Below, piece by piece: positions 55,214 to 64,000 of a DNA stretch of 64,000 nt; the stretch's first letter is position 1, and each line of letters starts with the position of its first letter. The translations under genes and the position numbers were made by a program. The stretch lies in contig OY754978.1 in assembly GCA_963576475.1 (NCBI GenBank), positions 2,715,364 through 2,779,363 of the forward strand, in the 5' to 3' direction. The notes under the pieces were generated by a model. That model had not been told where the DNA came from. It worked only from the letters and a program-made list of their open reading frames with translations, and made no database searches. This DNA is from Molanna angustata. Taxonomy: Eukaryota; Arthropoda; Insecta; Trichoptera; Molannidae.

Positions 55214-55833
55214 TAACCCGTCTACCCATGCGAAATTGAGATGTATTTTTCAATGTTGTCATTGATAGGGCAAAATATTATTAATTATTGGCGGACTTTG
55301 ATATTAAAACACGTGCGAATGTTATGTCTGACATTATGTATTATATTGCCGATACGAGAATTGATTCTGGTAGTTCCGGTTTATTATGACAAAATAATTA
55401 TTATAATAATTTTGTTTGATTGGTACACCACGCGTTCTTTAACTTGTTGTCACACGTTGACGGCGTGACAATTGTTTTTAATTCACTCTCCATTTCTCGG
55501 TACCTATTTGTTTTATTGAATACTAGATGGCTCCGCTTTGATGGGCTTCCCTTCAGAATCATTTATTGGTCTTAACCATATTGACGTATCAATGATTTAT
55601 TTAAAATTAATTATAAACATAATTTTATTAATAAATTATATAAGTTGTAAAATAAATCGTTTAGTCTTAATTTAGAAATTTTATTTTTGTCGAAAAAAAA
55701 CATTGATAATAATACAAAAATCAAATAAGAAATGTAAGAATTTAATCGTTAAAGAATCTTATACATTAAAAATCAGGAAACCGTAGGGTTGATTTATTAG
55801 AGCGACATTCCTGGAGCCAAATCTGTTGGTGTA
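55214..55833. other. Unrecognised AT-rich DNA
   Basis: TACTAGATGGCTCCGCTTTG at about 55522 may be another Helitron end in inverse orientation. No gene. Confidence 0.3.
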
Positions 55834-56015
55834 CGTATTTATTTTATTTATTTTCTTTATTTTCTTTATTTTATATATTTTATTTATTTTATTTATTTTA
55901 TTTATTTTCTTTATTTTCTTTATTTTCTTTATTTTATATATTTTATTTATTTTATTTTTTTTATTTATTTTATTTAATTATTTCATTTTATTTATTTATT
56001 TTATAGTACTTCTCA
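55834..56015. repeat. (TTTATTTTC/TTTATTTTA)n low-complexity array
   Basis: Imperfect 9-10-bp T-rich units. Confidence 0.85.
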
Positions 56016-56039
56016 GGCAACTAATAGGTACTATGTCAA

Positions 56040-56205
56040 ATATATATTTAACACGCACCCAACAACAAGTTGCCACATACTGGAGACTTAATCGTCTCAC
56101 AGATCCAGACTGAAAACAATTAAAAACTGTGTCTCCTCCGGGAATCGAACCCGGGACCTTTGGATCAGCAGCCAGATACCTAACCAACTGAGCCACGAAG
56201 ACCGA
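56040..56205 (-). mobile_element. SINE family B, best tRNA-like head
   Basis: The minus strand reads GTGGCTCAGTTGGTTAGGTA (A box), GGTTCGATTCCCGGAGGAG (B box), then body to TGTGGCAACTTGTTGTTGGG and GTGCGTGTTAAATATATA. The pol III promoter boxes are close to consensus. Confidence 0.82.
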
Positions 56206-56217
56206 TATATAACAAAT

Positions 56218-56391
56218 TAATATTTTAAGATATTTTGTTTTCTATATAAAACATGTAGGTATGTATATCAGGATAGGCTAGTAAGGAGGTCAGCCTGTTT
56301 GTCTGTCAGTCAATAGTTTAGTATGTATTCTTTAATCATAATATATTCTATCGCCATGGACAGTGGGATCTCATGTGTTACATGCAACTAG
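56218..56391 (+). mobile_element. Helitron H1, copy I, with an internal inversion
   Basis: 56318-56391 is the normal right end (TCAATAGTTTAGTATG... to CATGCAACTAG|T). 56218-56317 is the piece that normally stands just before it, but inverted (AATATTTTAAGATATTTTGT...). Confidence 0.65.
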
Positions 56392-57054
56392 TATAAAAAA
56401 AATAAAAAATAAAAGGATGAGGAGAGAACAATACGAAGAAATTGGAATTAAGTAAAGTATATTAGTGATAACAATTTTTTCTGTAGTCTTTTTTGAATGC
56501 AGCAGTATTCTGCTTGCTTGCTGTCATATTATTAGAATTTGATAAATAAATTAATCAAAAAATAATAAAAAATAGTACTTAATTAAATAAATAATTTTAT
56601 AAATTAAATAAATTAATGAAATAATTAAAGAAATAAAATACCTTATTTATTAGTAAAAAATAATTTTATAAAAAAAAATAATAGTGAAGTTGACGTCACA
56701 ATATCCGGAAATAGACTGTTCCATAGTCTTGGTGAATGTTCTTGGAACGACTATCTGGGAAATGATTTAGATACTGAATAAATAATATAAAAATGAATGC
56801 ACGAGATTTGTAAATTGACTATTATAGAATATCATAATGATTCTAACGAAACAAGCTCAAGTAATGATCCATAAATATATGTAAGTACCTACCTAAGACA
56901 AATTTATCCCATGAAATGTTGTGATCTCAAACTAGTTTACTCGTGTTAACAAACATGCTTACATCCATTACTAAATTTATTAGGGTCATCACCTATTTAT
57001 ATTACTAACTATTGATTTTATTTATATTATTTTATTTTATTTAATGTAGTTTCT
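56392..57054. other. AT-rich DNA
   Basis: Poly-A/T rich (AATAAATAAT runs at 56540-56660). Nothing supported. Confidence 0.35.
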
Positions 57055-57200
57055 CGGGCAACTAACAGGTACTATGTCAAATAATTATTTAACACGCACC
57101 CAATAACAAGTTGCCACATTCTGGAGACTTACGATATTTATCGTCTCATAGATCCAGACTGAAAACACAATTTTAAAAACTGTGTTTTCAATTCAATTTA
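57055..57200 (-). mobile_element. SINE family B, 3' part
   Basis: Minus strand: AACACAGTTTTTAAAATTGT, CAGTCTGGATCTATGAGACG, TGTGGCAACTTGTTATTGGG. The tRNA-like head is gone. Confidence 0.7.
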
Positions 57201-57205
57201 AATTA

Positions 57206-57310
57206 TTTTATTTTATTTATTTAGGTAAAATAAACAGGATTAAACCTACAATTATTTTACACGATTAATCTTAAAAAATAATTACATCACTGTGTATAAC
57301 ATTTCAAATT
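57206..57310 (-). repeat. LINE 3' UTR family U3
   Basis: TTTATTTAGGTAAAATAAAC and TTACACGATTAATC resemble 29135-29230. It lies directly at the edge of the 40-bp minisatellite, whose unit contains related TACAAAAATTAAAATAAA words. Confidence 0.45.
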
Positions 57311-59990
57311 ATAAAGTACAAAAATTAAAATAAACCAAAAGCATACAAGGTAATAGGTACAACAACTAAAATAAATTAAAGCATACAAGGTAGTAGGTAC
57401 AAAAATTAAAATAAATTAAAGCATACAAGGTAGTAGGTACAAAAATCAAAATAAATTAAAGCATACAAGGTAGAAGGTACAAAAATCAAAATAAATTAAA
57501 GCATACAAGGTAGTAGGTACAAAAATCAAAATAAATTAAAGCATACAAGTAGTAGGTACAAAAATCAAAATAAATTAAAGCATACAAGGTAGTAGGTACA
57601 AAAATCAAAATAAATTAAAGCATACAAGGTAGTAGGTACAAAAATCAAAATAAATTAAAGCATACAAGTAGTAGGTACAAAAATCAAAATAAATTGAAGC
57701 ATACAAGGTAGTAGGTACAAAAATCAAAATAAATTAAAGCATACAAGGTAGTAGGTACAAAAATCAGAATAAATTAAAGCATACAAGTAGTAGGTACAAA
57801 AATCAAAATAAATTAAAGCATACAAGGTAGTAGGTACAAAAATCAAAATAAATTAAAGCATACAAGGTACAAAAATCAAAATAAATTAAAGCATACAAGG
57901 TAGTAGGTACAAAAATCAAAATAAATTAAAGCATACAAGTAGTAGGTACAAAAATCAAAATAAATTAAAGCATACAAGGTAGTAGGTACAAAAATCAAAA
58001 TAAATTAAAGCATACAAGTAGTAGGTACAAAAATCAAAATAAATTAAAGCATACAAGGTAGTAGGTACATAAATCAAAATAAATTAAAGCATACAAGGTA
58101 TTAGTAGGTACAAAAATCAGAATAAATTAAAGCATACAAGTAGTAGGTACAAAAATCAAAATAAATTAAAGCATACAAGGTAGTAGGTACAAAAATCAAA
58201 ATAAATTAAAGCATACAAGGTAGTAGGTACAAAAATCAAAATAAATTAAAGCATACAAGATAGTAGGTACAAAAATCAAAATAAATTAAAGCATACAAGT
58301 AGTAGGTACAAAAATCAAAATAAATTAAAGCATACAAGGTAGTAGGTACAAAAATCAGAATAAATTAAAGCATACAAGTAGTAGGTACAAAAATCAAAAT
58401 AAATTAAAGCATACAAGGTAGTAGGTACAAAAATCAAAATAAATTAAAGCATACAAGGTAGTAGGTACAAAAATCAAAATAAATTAAAGCATACAAGGTA
58501 GTAGGTACAAAAATCAAAATAAATTAAAGCATACAAGTAGTAGGTACAAAAATCAAAATAAATTAAAGCATACAAGGTAGTAGGTACAAAAATCAAAATA
58601 AATTAAAGCATACAAGTAGTAGGTACAAAAATCAAAATAAATTAAAGCATACAAGGTAGTAGGTACAAAAATCAAAATAAATTAAAGCATACAAGGTATT
58701 AGTAGGTACAAAAATCAGAATAAATTAAAGCATACAAGTAGTAGGTACAAAAATCAAAATAAATTAAAGCATACAAGGTAGTAGGTACAAAAATCAAAAT
58801 AAATTAAAGCATACAAGGTAGTAGGTACAAAAATCAAAATAAATTAAAGCATACAAGATAGTAGGTACAAAAATCAAAATAAATTAAAGCATACAAGTAG
58901 TAGGTACAAAAATCAAAATAAATTAAAGCATACAAGGTAGTAGGTACAAAAATCAAAATAAATTAAAGCATACAAGGTAGTAGGTACAAAAATCAAAATA
59001 AATTAAAGCATACAAGTAGTAGGTACAAAAATCAAAATAAATTAAAGCATACAAGGTAGTAGGTACAAAAATCAAAATAAATTAAAGCATACAAGGTAGT
59101 AGGTACAAAAATCAAAATAAATTAAAGCATACAAGTAGTAGGTACGAAAATCATAATAAATTAAAGCATACAAGGTAGTAGGTACAAAAATCAAAATAAA
59201 TTAAAGCATACAAGTAGTAGGTACAAAAATCAAAATAAATTAAAGCATACAAGGTAGTAGGTACAAAAATCAAAATAAATTAAAGCATACAAGGTATTAG
59301 TAGGTACAAAAATCAGAATAAATTAAAGCATACAAGTAGTAGGTACAAAAATCAAAATAAATTAAAGCATACAAGGTAGTAGGTACAAAAATCAAAATAA
59401 ATTAAAGCATACAAGGTAGTAGGTACAAAAATCAAAATAAATTAAAGCATACAAGATAGTAGGTACAAAAATCAAAATAAATTAAAGCATACAAGTAGTA
59501 GGTACAAAAATCAAAATAAATTAAAGCATACAAGGTAGTAGGTACAAAAATCAAAATAAATTAAAGCATACAAGGTAGTAGGTACAAAAATCAAAATAAA
59601 TTAAAGCATACAAGTAGTAGGTACAAAAATCAAAATAAATTAAAGCATACAAGGTAGTAGGTACAAAAATCAAAATAAATTAAAGCATACAAGGTAGTAG
59701 GTACAAAAATCAAAATAAATTAAAGCATACAAGGTAGTAGGTACAAAAATCAAAATAAATTAAAGCATACAAGTAGTAGGTACAAAAATCAAAATAAATT
59801 AAAGCATACAAGGTAGCAGGTACAAAAATCAAAATAAATTAAAGCATACAAGGTAGTAGGTACAAAAATCAAAATAAATTAAAGCATACAAGGTAGTAGG
59901 TACAAAAATCAAAATAAATTAAAGCATACAAGGTAGTAGGTACAAAAATCAAAATAAATTAAAGCATACAAGGTAGTAGGTATTATGACA
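57311..59990. repeat. 40-bp minisatellite with 598-bp higher-order period
   Basis: Unit: AAAAATCAAAATAAATTAAA and GCATACAAGGTAGTAGGTAC (40 bp), about 67 copies. A 39-bp form lacks one G (ACAAGTAGTAGG) and a 44-bp form has ACAAGGTATTAGTAGG. The 44-bp form recurs near 58098, 58696 and 59294, and the ACAAGATAG form near 58258, 58857 and 59455, giving a repeat of about 598 bp (15 units). Confidence 0.97.
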
Positions 59991-60002
59991 CATGAATATA
60001 GA

Positions 60003-60135
60003 TAAAAAATATTTACCTTGACGTATGCAAGTGAAACCTGGACAAGATAGAAGTAGCACGAAAGCAGAATAAATGCAGCTGAAATGAGATCGCTTGGAAG
60101 ATTTTGTAATAGAACGACTGAGAACGATGAATGAT
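60003..60135 (+). pseudogene. Small LINE fragment
   Basis: LTYASETWT...RINAAEMRSLGRFCNRTTEN: the YxSETWTxxxxxxxxxNAxEMRxLR motif of insect LINE post-RT regions, with a stop inside. Confidence 0.6.
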
Positions 60136-60229
60136 AGAACGATGTATCCACGCATTGTGTAAAAACGCAGGATTCGATTCGGAAATGACCCCAAACTCGG
60201 GAAAAATTTGATATTTCTATTTTCATCAC

Positions 60230-60420
60230 TTTCATAAAATGGCATTGAAGAATTATCAGGTTTTCATAATAAAATATTAAAATCAAAAATAATTTAACAA
60301 AAGTCATTTCACGAAAATGCTGCAAATTTTCCATACAAAATTCGAATATTTTGTGGAGTGACTTGGTAGTGAGGAGTATAGTGTTGGCCACAAACCACTC
60401 CTTTTTATCATATTTCTGGT
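60230..60420 (+). repeat. Dispersed repeat, second copy of 12590-12770
   Basis: ATAATAAAATATTAAAATC, AAAAATAATTTAACAAAAG, GAAAATGCTGCAAATTTTCC and GTTGGCCACAAACC. Confidence 0.6.
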
Positions 60421-60449
60421 ATTTAAATATATTTGGTTAAATTTTTACC

Positions 60450-61000
60450 ATCTCAATAGATAAGAAGTTGGATTATTGTAGGATTACCAGGAACTCATTA
60501 AGGCACCTACAGGACTTACGATCTGTCATCACAATTTCTCAATGTTCACAATTTATTTCGTCTTATTGAGTTCCCTTATCTATATATTTTAATAATGAAA
60601 AACTGATTGAATTAAAAATAAACTGAAAAATACTATCGCCATCTATGAAGTACCTAACGAAGAAACCTTTTTGTCACGCCATCTATCGAAAATTCTTTTT
60701 TTTTTAAACAATGAAAGCAACGATCCTTATACATGAGAATGTCCTCGCACAGATGTCATCCCTGAACCTCGCCAGAATTATAAGTTTATTTTTGGATTGT
60801 TTACTGGCTTATACCAATGTATGTATATGTGAATCGAATATTTTTAATGTAGTTGCCTTGAGATCCTGATTCTCCTACAATATAACAACTTCGTTTCTGT
60901 TGAGATGTTATAAATTTGCCAAAAAATATTATTCCCGACAAGGAAAAAATATAATGTTTGCGTACCTATATCCAACTTTAAAAATATTCGATTTAAATAT
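60450..61000. mobile_element. Foldback element M1, both arms, old copy
   Basis: Left arm ATCTCAATAGATAAGAAGTT...GGCACCTACAGGACTTACGA; centre CGCCATCTATGAAGTACCTA; right arm reversed at 60852-60912 (TTGAGATCCTGATTCTCCTA...CAACTTCGTTTCTGTTGAGA), then the outer part TCCCGACAAGGAAAAAATAT and AAAATATTCGATTTAA. It has the outer right part that the copy at 43954 lacks. Confidence 0.65.
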
Positions 61001-61021
61001 TTTTTTAGTAAATAATTCAAT

Positions 61022-61330
61022 TAGATTTAACTATTTGATCGTCAGTTCTTGATGGAATTCCATTTAAATTAATTTATATTTTTAATAAATAAAAATAAAA
61101 ACACTTGTTTAAAATTAATTCCACTATTTATTTAAGGACTACAACCTACGACCGGTTTCGTGCTAAGCACATTTTCAAGTAGTAAATATACATAAGTTAA
61201 ACAGAGTATTTATACAAAGACAAGTTAGATTTTTTCCATGGATAGCAAACAAGTGAATCTGGAGCTAGGTTATAATTAAAAACAATAAGTTAAATACCAA
61301 GTGAACTAAAAACAATTATATAAAACAAAT
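61022..61330 (-). mobile_element. Penelope-like terminal repeat, family P2
   Basis: The minus strand contains GTGCTTAGCACGAAACCGGT followed by CGTAGGTTGTAGTCC, the P2 counterpart of the P1 hammerhead region. 61022-61134 equals the arm of the palindrome at 33783-33968. Confidence 0.55.
61143..61183 (-). ncRNA. Degenerate hammerhead-like motif (P2)
   Basis: Minus strand: stem I CUAC/GUAG, stem II GUGC-UUA-GCAC, GAAA, palindromic stem III ACCGGU and GUC are all kept, but the CUGANGA core reads UUGAAAA (two invariant positions changed), so no activity is expected. The different stem sequences with conserved pairing, compared with P1, support the shared fold. Confidence 0.5.
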
Positions 61331-61987
61331 AATTGTTCAGATGCTCTACATTTAAAAACATCTAAAGTCAATCACAGACCACGAGTGTGAATCTTCTATT
61401 CACATTCGTCGATTATTCTTTTTGCGCTATAGCGCCGAGAATATCAATTTAGAGGGCTCCATGAGCTACTTTTCGTGCATTTTTCATTTTTGTCATTTTT
61501 GTCGCTCACTACGCTGTCTGTGAAGGAGCCGCTTACAGTGCCCATTTGCAGAGCGAGTGATGGTGGAAGCAGCGAATTTCATTTTATCATAGTCTACTCT
61601 CACCCGTTCGGTTACTGGTTATTTATTTATTTATACATTAATTTTAAAATCATTCATTCATACCATCGCGGCAAGTATTTTCCAACGAAGTGGTGAATGG
61701 CATGAACATAATCTCTAAAGGCTACACTCGTACCACCCCATTTGACTTGAGATATTTTTCTCTGACGCTGAAATTTACGATAAAAGTTAATCGTGCGAGA
61801 AAATTTTATATAAACATTTAATTAAATGACATGGAATGCCTATCTCTTTAGGAATTTATTTATTGTTTAATTTTTTAATATCATCGTACGCTTATGTCAA
61901 GTGTGATTTAATTCATTAAGAATACAATAAGCTGTGAGGCATCGGCTTAGAAAAGTGCCTCCACTCTTTTCTATTATTGTTTTCAAG
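61331..61987. other. Unrecognised DNA
   Basis: A 73-codon frame at 61475-61696 has no known motif. No gene. Confidence 0.3.
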
Positions 61988-62215
61988 TGTCCCGTAAGAG
62001 CCGGGTAATCGAAAATACAACAGGCAACAATTATAACATCTCACATAGTTCAGCAATGAGGTTCGCCACCCATTCTGAATATAGTGCCTTTTGAGGTGAG
62101 ACGAGACTGGTGTGTGGGTATACACAGATATGTTGTGCTCCCTTTTATAAGGCACACCAGCACACCTTTCGCTGGTTACCCCACATTGTGGGATATGCCG
62201 TGATGGTATGAATGA
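61988..62215 (-). repeat. Dispersed repeat R, second copy
   Basis: Inverse copy of 15850-16045: AACAGGCAACAATTATAACA and ATCTCACATAGTTCAGCAAT. At its edge GGGGTAACC...CCACATTGTGGGATATGCCG and TGATGGTATGAATGAATG form a terminal motif with (GAAT)n. Confidence 0.65.
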
Positions 62216-62278
62216 ATGAATGAAAGAATACAATAAGTATATATGTAAATACAGTTATATAATTATATAAATCGTTCA

Positions 62279-63765
62279 TTGTTTGTTCATTGTTTTGGAG
62301 GATGCTATATAATCACGAAGTATTCATTGTTTGTTCATTGTTTTGGAGGATGCTATATAATCACGAAGTATTCATTGTTTGTTCATTGTTTTGGAGGATG
62401 CTATATAATCACGAAGTATTCATTGTTTGTTCAATGTTTTGGAGGATGCTATATAATCACGAAGTATTCATTGTTTGTTCATTGTTTTGGAGGATGCTAT
62501 ATAATCACGAAGTATTCATTGTTTGTTCATTGTTTTGGAGGATGCTATATAATCACGAAGTATTCATTGTTTGTTCAATGTTTTGGAGGATGCTATATAA
62601 TCACGAAGTATTCATTGTTTGTTCATTGTTTTGGAGGATGCTATATAATCACGAAGTATTCATTGTTTGTTCATTGTTTTGGAGGATGCTATATAATCAC
62701 GAAGTATTCATTGTTTGTTCAATGTTTTGGAGGATGCTATATAATCACGAAGTATTCATTGTTTGTTCATTGTTTTGGAGGATGCTATATAATCACGAAG
62801 TATTCATTGTTTGTTCATTGTTTTGGAGGATGCTATATAATCACGAAGTATTCATTGTTTGTTCAATGTTTTGGAGGATGCTATATAATCACGAAGTATT
62901 CATTGTTTGTTCATTGTTTTGGAGGATGCTATATAATCACGAAGTATTCATTGTTTGTTCATTGTTTTGGAGGATGCTATATAATCACGAAGTATTCATT
63001 GTTTGTTCAATGTTTTGGAGGATGCTATATAATCACGAAGTATTCATTGTTTGTTCATTGTTTTGGAGGATGCTATATAATCACGAAGTATTCATTGTTT
63101 GTTCATTGTTTTGGAGGATGCTATATAATCACGAAGTATTCATTGTTTGTTCAATGTTTTGGAGGATGCTATATAATCACGAAGTATTCATTGTTTGTTC
63201 ATTGTTTTGGAGGATGCTATATAATCACGAAGTATTCATTGTTTGTTCATTGTTTTGGAGGATGCTATATAATCACGAAGTATTCATTGTTTGTTCAATG
63301 TTTTGGAGGATGCTATATAATCACGAAGTATTCATTGTTTGTTCATTGTTTTGGAGGATGCTATATAATCACGAAGTATTCATTGTTTGTTCATTGTTTT
63401 GGAGGATGCTATATAATCACGAAGTATTCATTGTTTGTTCAATGTTTTGGAGGATGCTATATAATCACGAAGTATTCATTGTTTGTTCATTGTTTTGGAG
63501 GATGCTATATAATCACGAAGTATTCATTGTTTGTTCAATGTTTTGGAGGATGCTATATAATCACGAAGTATTCATTGTTTGTTCAATGTTTTGGAGGATG
63601 CTATATAATCACGAAGTATTCATTGTTTGTTCATTGTTTTGGAGGATGCTATATAATCACGAACTATTCATTGTTTGTTCATTGTTTTGGAGGATGCTAT
63701 ATAATCACGAAGTATTCATTGTTTGTTCAATGTTTTGGAGGATGCTATATAATCACGAACTACAG
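62279..63765 (+). repeat. 48-bp tandem array with 144-bp higher-order unit, born in LINE coding DNA
   Basis: About 31 units of TATTCATTGTTTGTTCATTG, TTTTGGAGGATGCTATATAA, TCACGAAG. Two unit types, with TTCATTG or TTCAATG, alternate in the order ATT, ATT, AAT through most of the array, giving a 144-bp trimer. The stretch TGGAGGATGCTATATAATCA corresponds to TGGAGGATGCGATATAATTA at 50002, coding WRMRYNYE in LINE W. The two long plus-strand frames over the array (504 and 494 codons) are by-products of a unit length divisible by three. Confidence 0.95.
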
Positions 63766-64000
63766 GCATTATAATATGACGAACCCAACATAGTACAAGT
63801 CATAAAAGTACAAAGACTGCAGTGGTGGGGACATGTAAGCCGGATAAATGATGATCGTATCCCAAAAAGGTTCTTAAAACCGATGCAGAGAGCAGAAGAA
63901 GTGGAGGCAGGCCCAAGCTAAGATGGCTGGACGATACAGAAGACGACATAAGGGCGATCAGAATAGCAAACTGGAGGAGAGCGGTGGAGGACAGGGACGG
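63766..64000 (+). pseudogene. LINE family W C-terminal region, runs off the window
   Basis: YDEPNIVQVIKVQRLQWWGH, then VSRINDDRIPKRFLKPMQ, a shift near 63895, then GRPKLRWLDDTEDDIRAIRI and ANWRRAVEDRD to the window end. It is the continuation of the coding sequence from which the 48-bp array arose, and the uninterrupted version of 50389-51082. Confidence 0.78.

Noticed and set aside
59909..60391. 160-codon minus-strand frame
   Set aside because: It crosses the edge of the minisatellite and a LINE scrap on the other strand; no motif.
62279..63793. 504-codon open frame of 16-residue repeats (also a 494-codon frame in another phase)
   Set aside because: Both are by-products of a 48-bp tandem array; no start context, composition or unrelated coding sequence supports a protein.

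Overview
This is a stretch of eukaryotic, almost certainly insect, nuclear DNA made nearly entirely of transposable elements and tandem repeats. I found no host protein gene that I can support. The best guess is a moth or butterfly. The DNA is very AT-rich, TAGGTACCTA-type palindromes are scattered through it, a short (CCTAA)n stretch matches the insect telomere motif, and the mixture of tRNA-derived SINEs, RTE/jockey/CR1/I-type LINE tails, Helitrons, Penelope-like elements, pogo and PIF/Harbinger elements fits Lepidoptera. The order is an inference; another insect order is possible.

Layout. 0-7.4 kb: a non-autonomous Helitron family (TC...CTAG ends, inverted subterminal repeats, terminal hairpin), LINE tails, and a Penelope-like terminal repeat carrying a hammerhead ribozyme motif. 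7.48-11.94 kb: one 4.46-kb pogo/Tigger DNA transposon with 24-bp inverted ends and a deleted transposase, into which a Helitron has inserted. 12-23 kb: SINEs, LINE C-terminal fragments and a 2.1-kb decayed I-type LINE with RNase H, followed by a TTTCA/TTTTA pentanucleotide array. 23.6-28.3 kb: an 80-bp satellite with higher-order structure that has captured and multiplied a LINE 3' end. 28.3-34.8 kb: small inverted-repeat elements, a LINE interrupted by a GC-rich insert, a 165-bp array grown from a LINE coding region, and a Penelope-related palindrome. 34.97-37.02 kb: a PIF/Harbinger-like element containing a LINE that itself contains another insertion. 37.7-45.5 kb: a Helitron, a Penelope-like element with a GIY-YIG endonuclease remnant and a second hammerhead motif, SINEs and a foldback element. 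45.5-48.8 kb: the longest stretch with nothing recognisable. 48.8-57.3 kb: interrupted LINEs, more Helitrons, a Harbinger MITE and SINEs. 57.3-60.0 kb: a 40-bp minisatellite with a roughly 598-bp higher-order period. 60-64 kb: a foldback element, a second Penelope family, and a 48-bp array grown inside a LINE coding region.

How the parts relate. The window is a layered record of insertions. Target-site duplications can be read directly for several events (TA, ATA, TTA, and 7, 11, 12, 13 and 14 bp), which gives relative ages. LINE 3' ends of different families end in different hairpins. Two minisatellites have units of whole codons and arose from LINE C-terminal coding DNA. The most functionally interesting signals are the two matching hammerhead cores at 1532-1572 (+) and 39216-39256 (-), the second lying just downstream of Penelope-like coding remnants.
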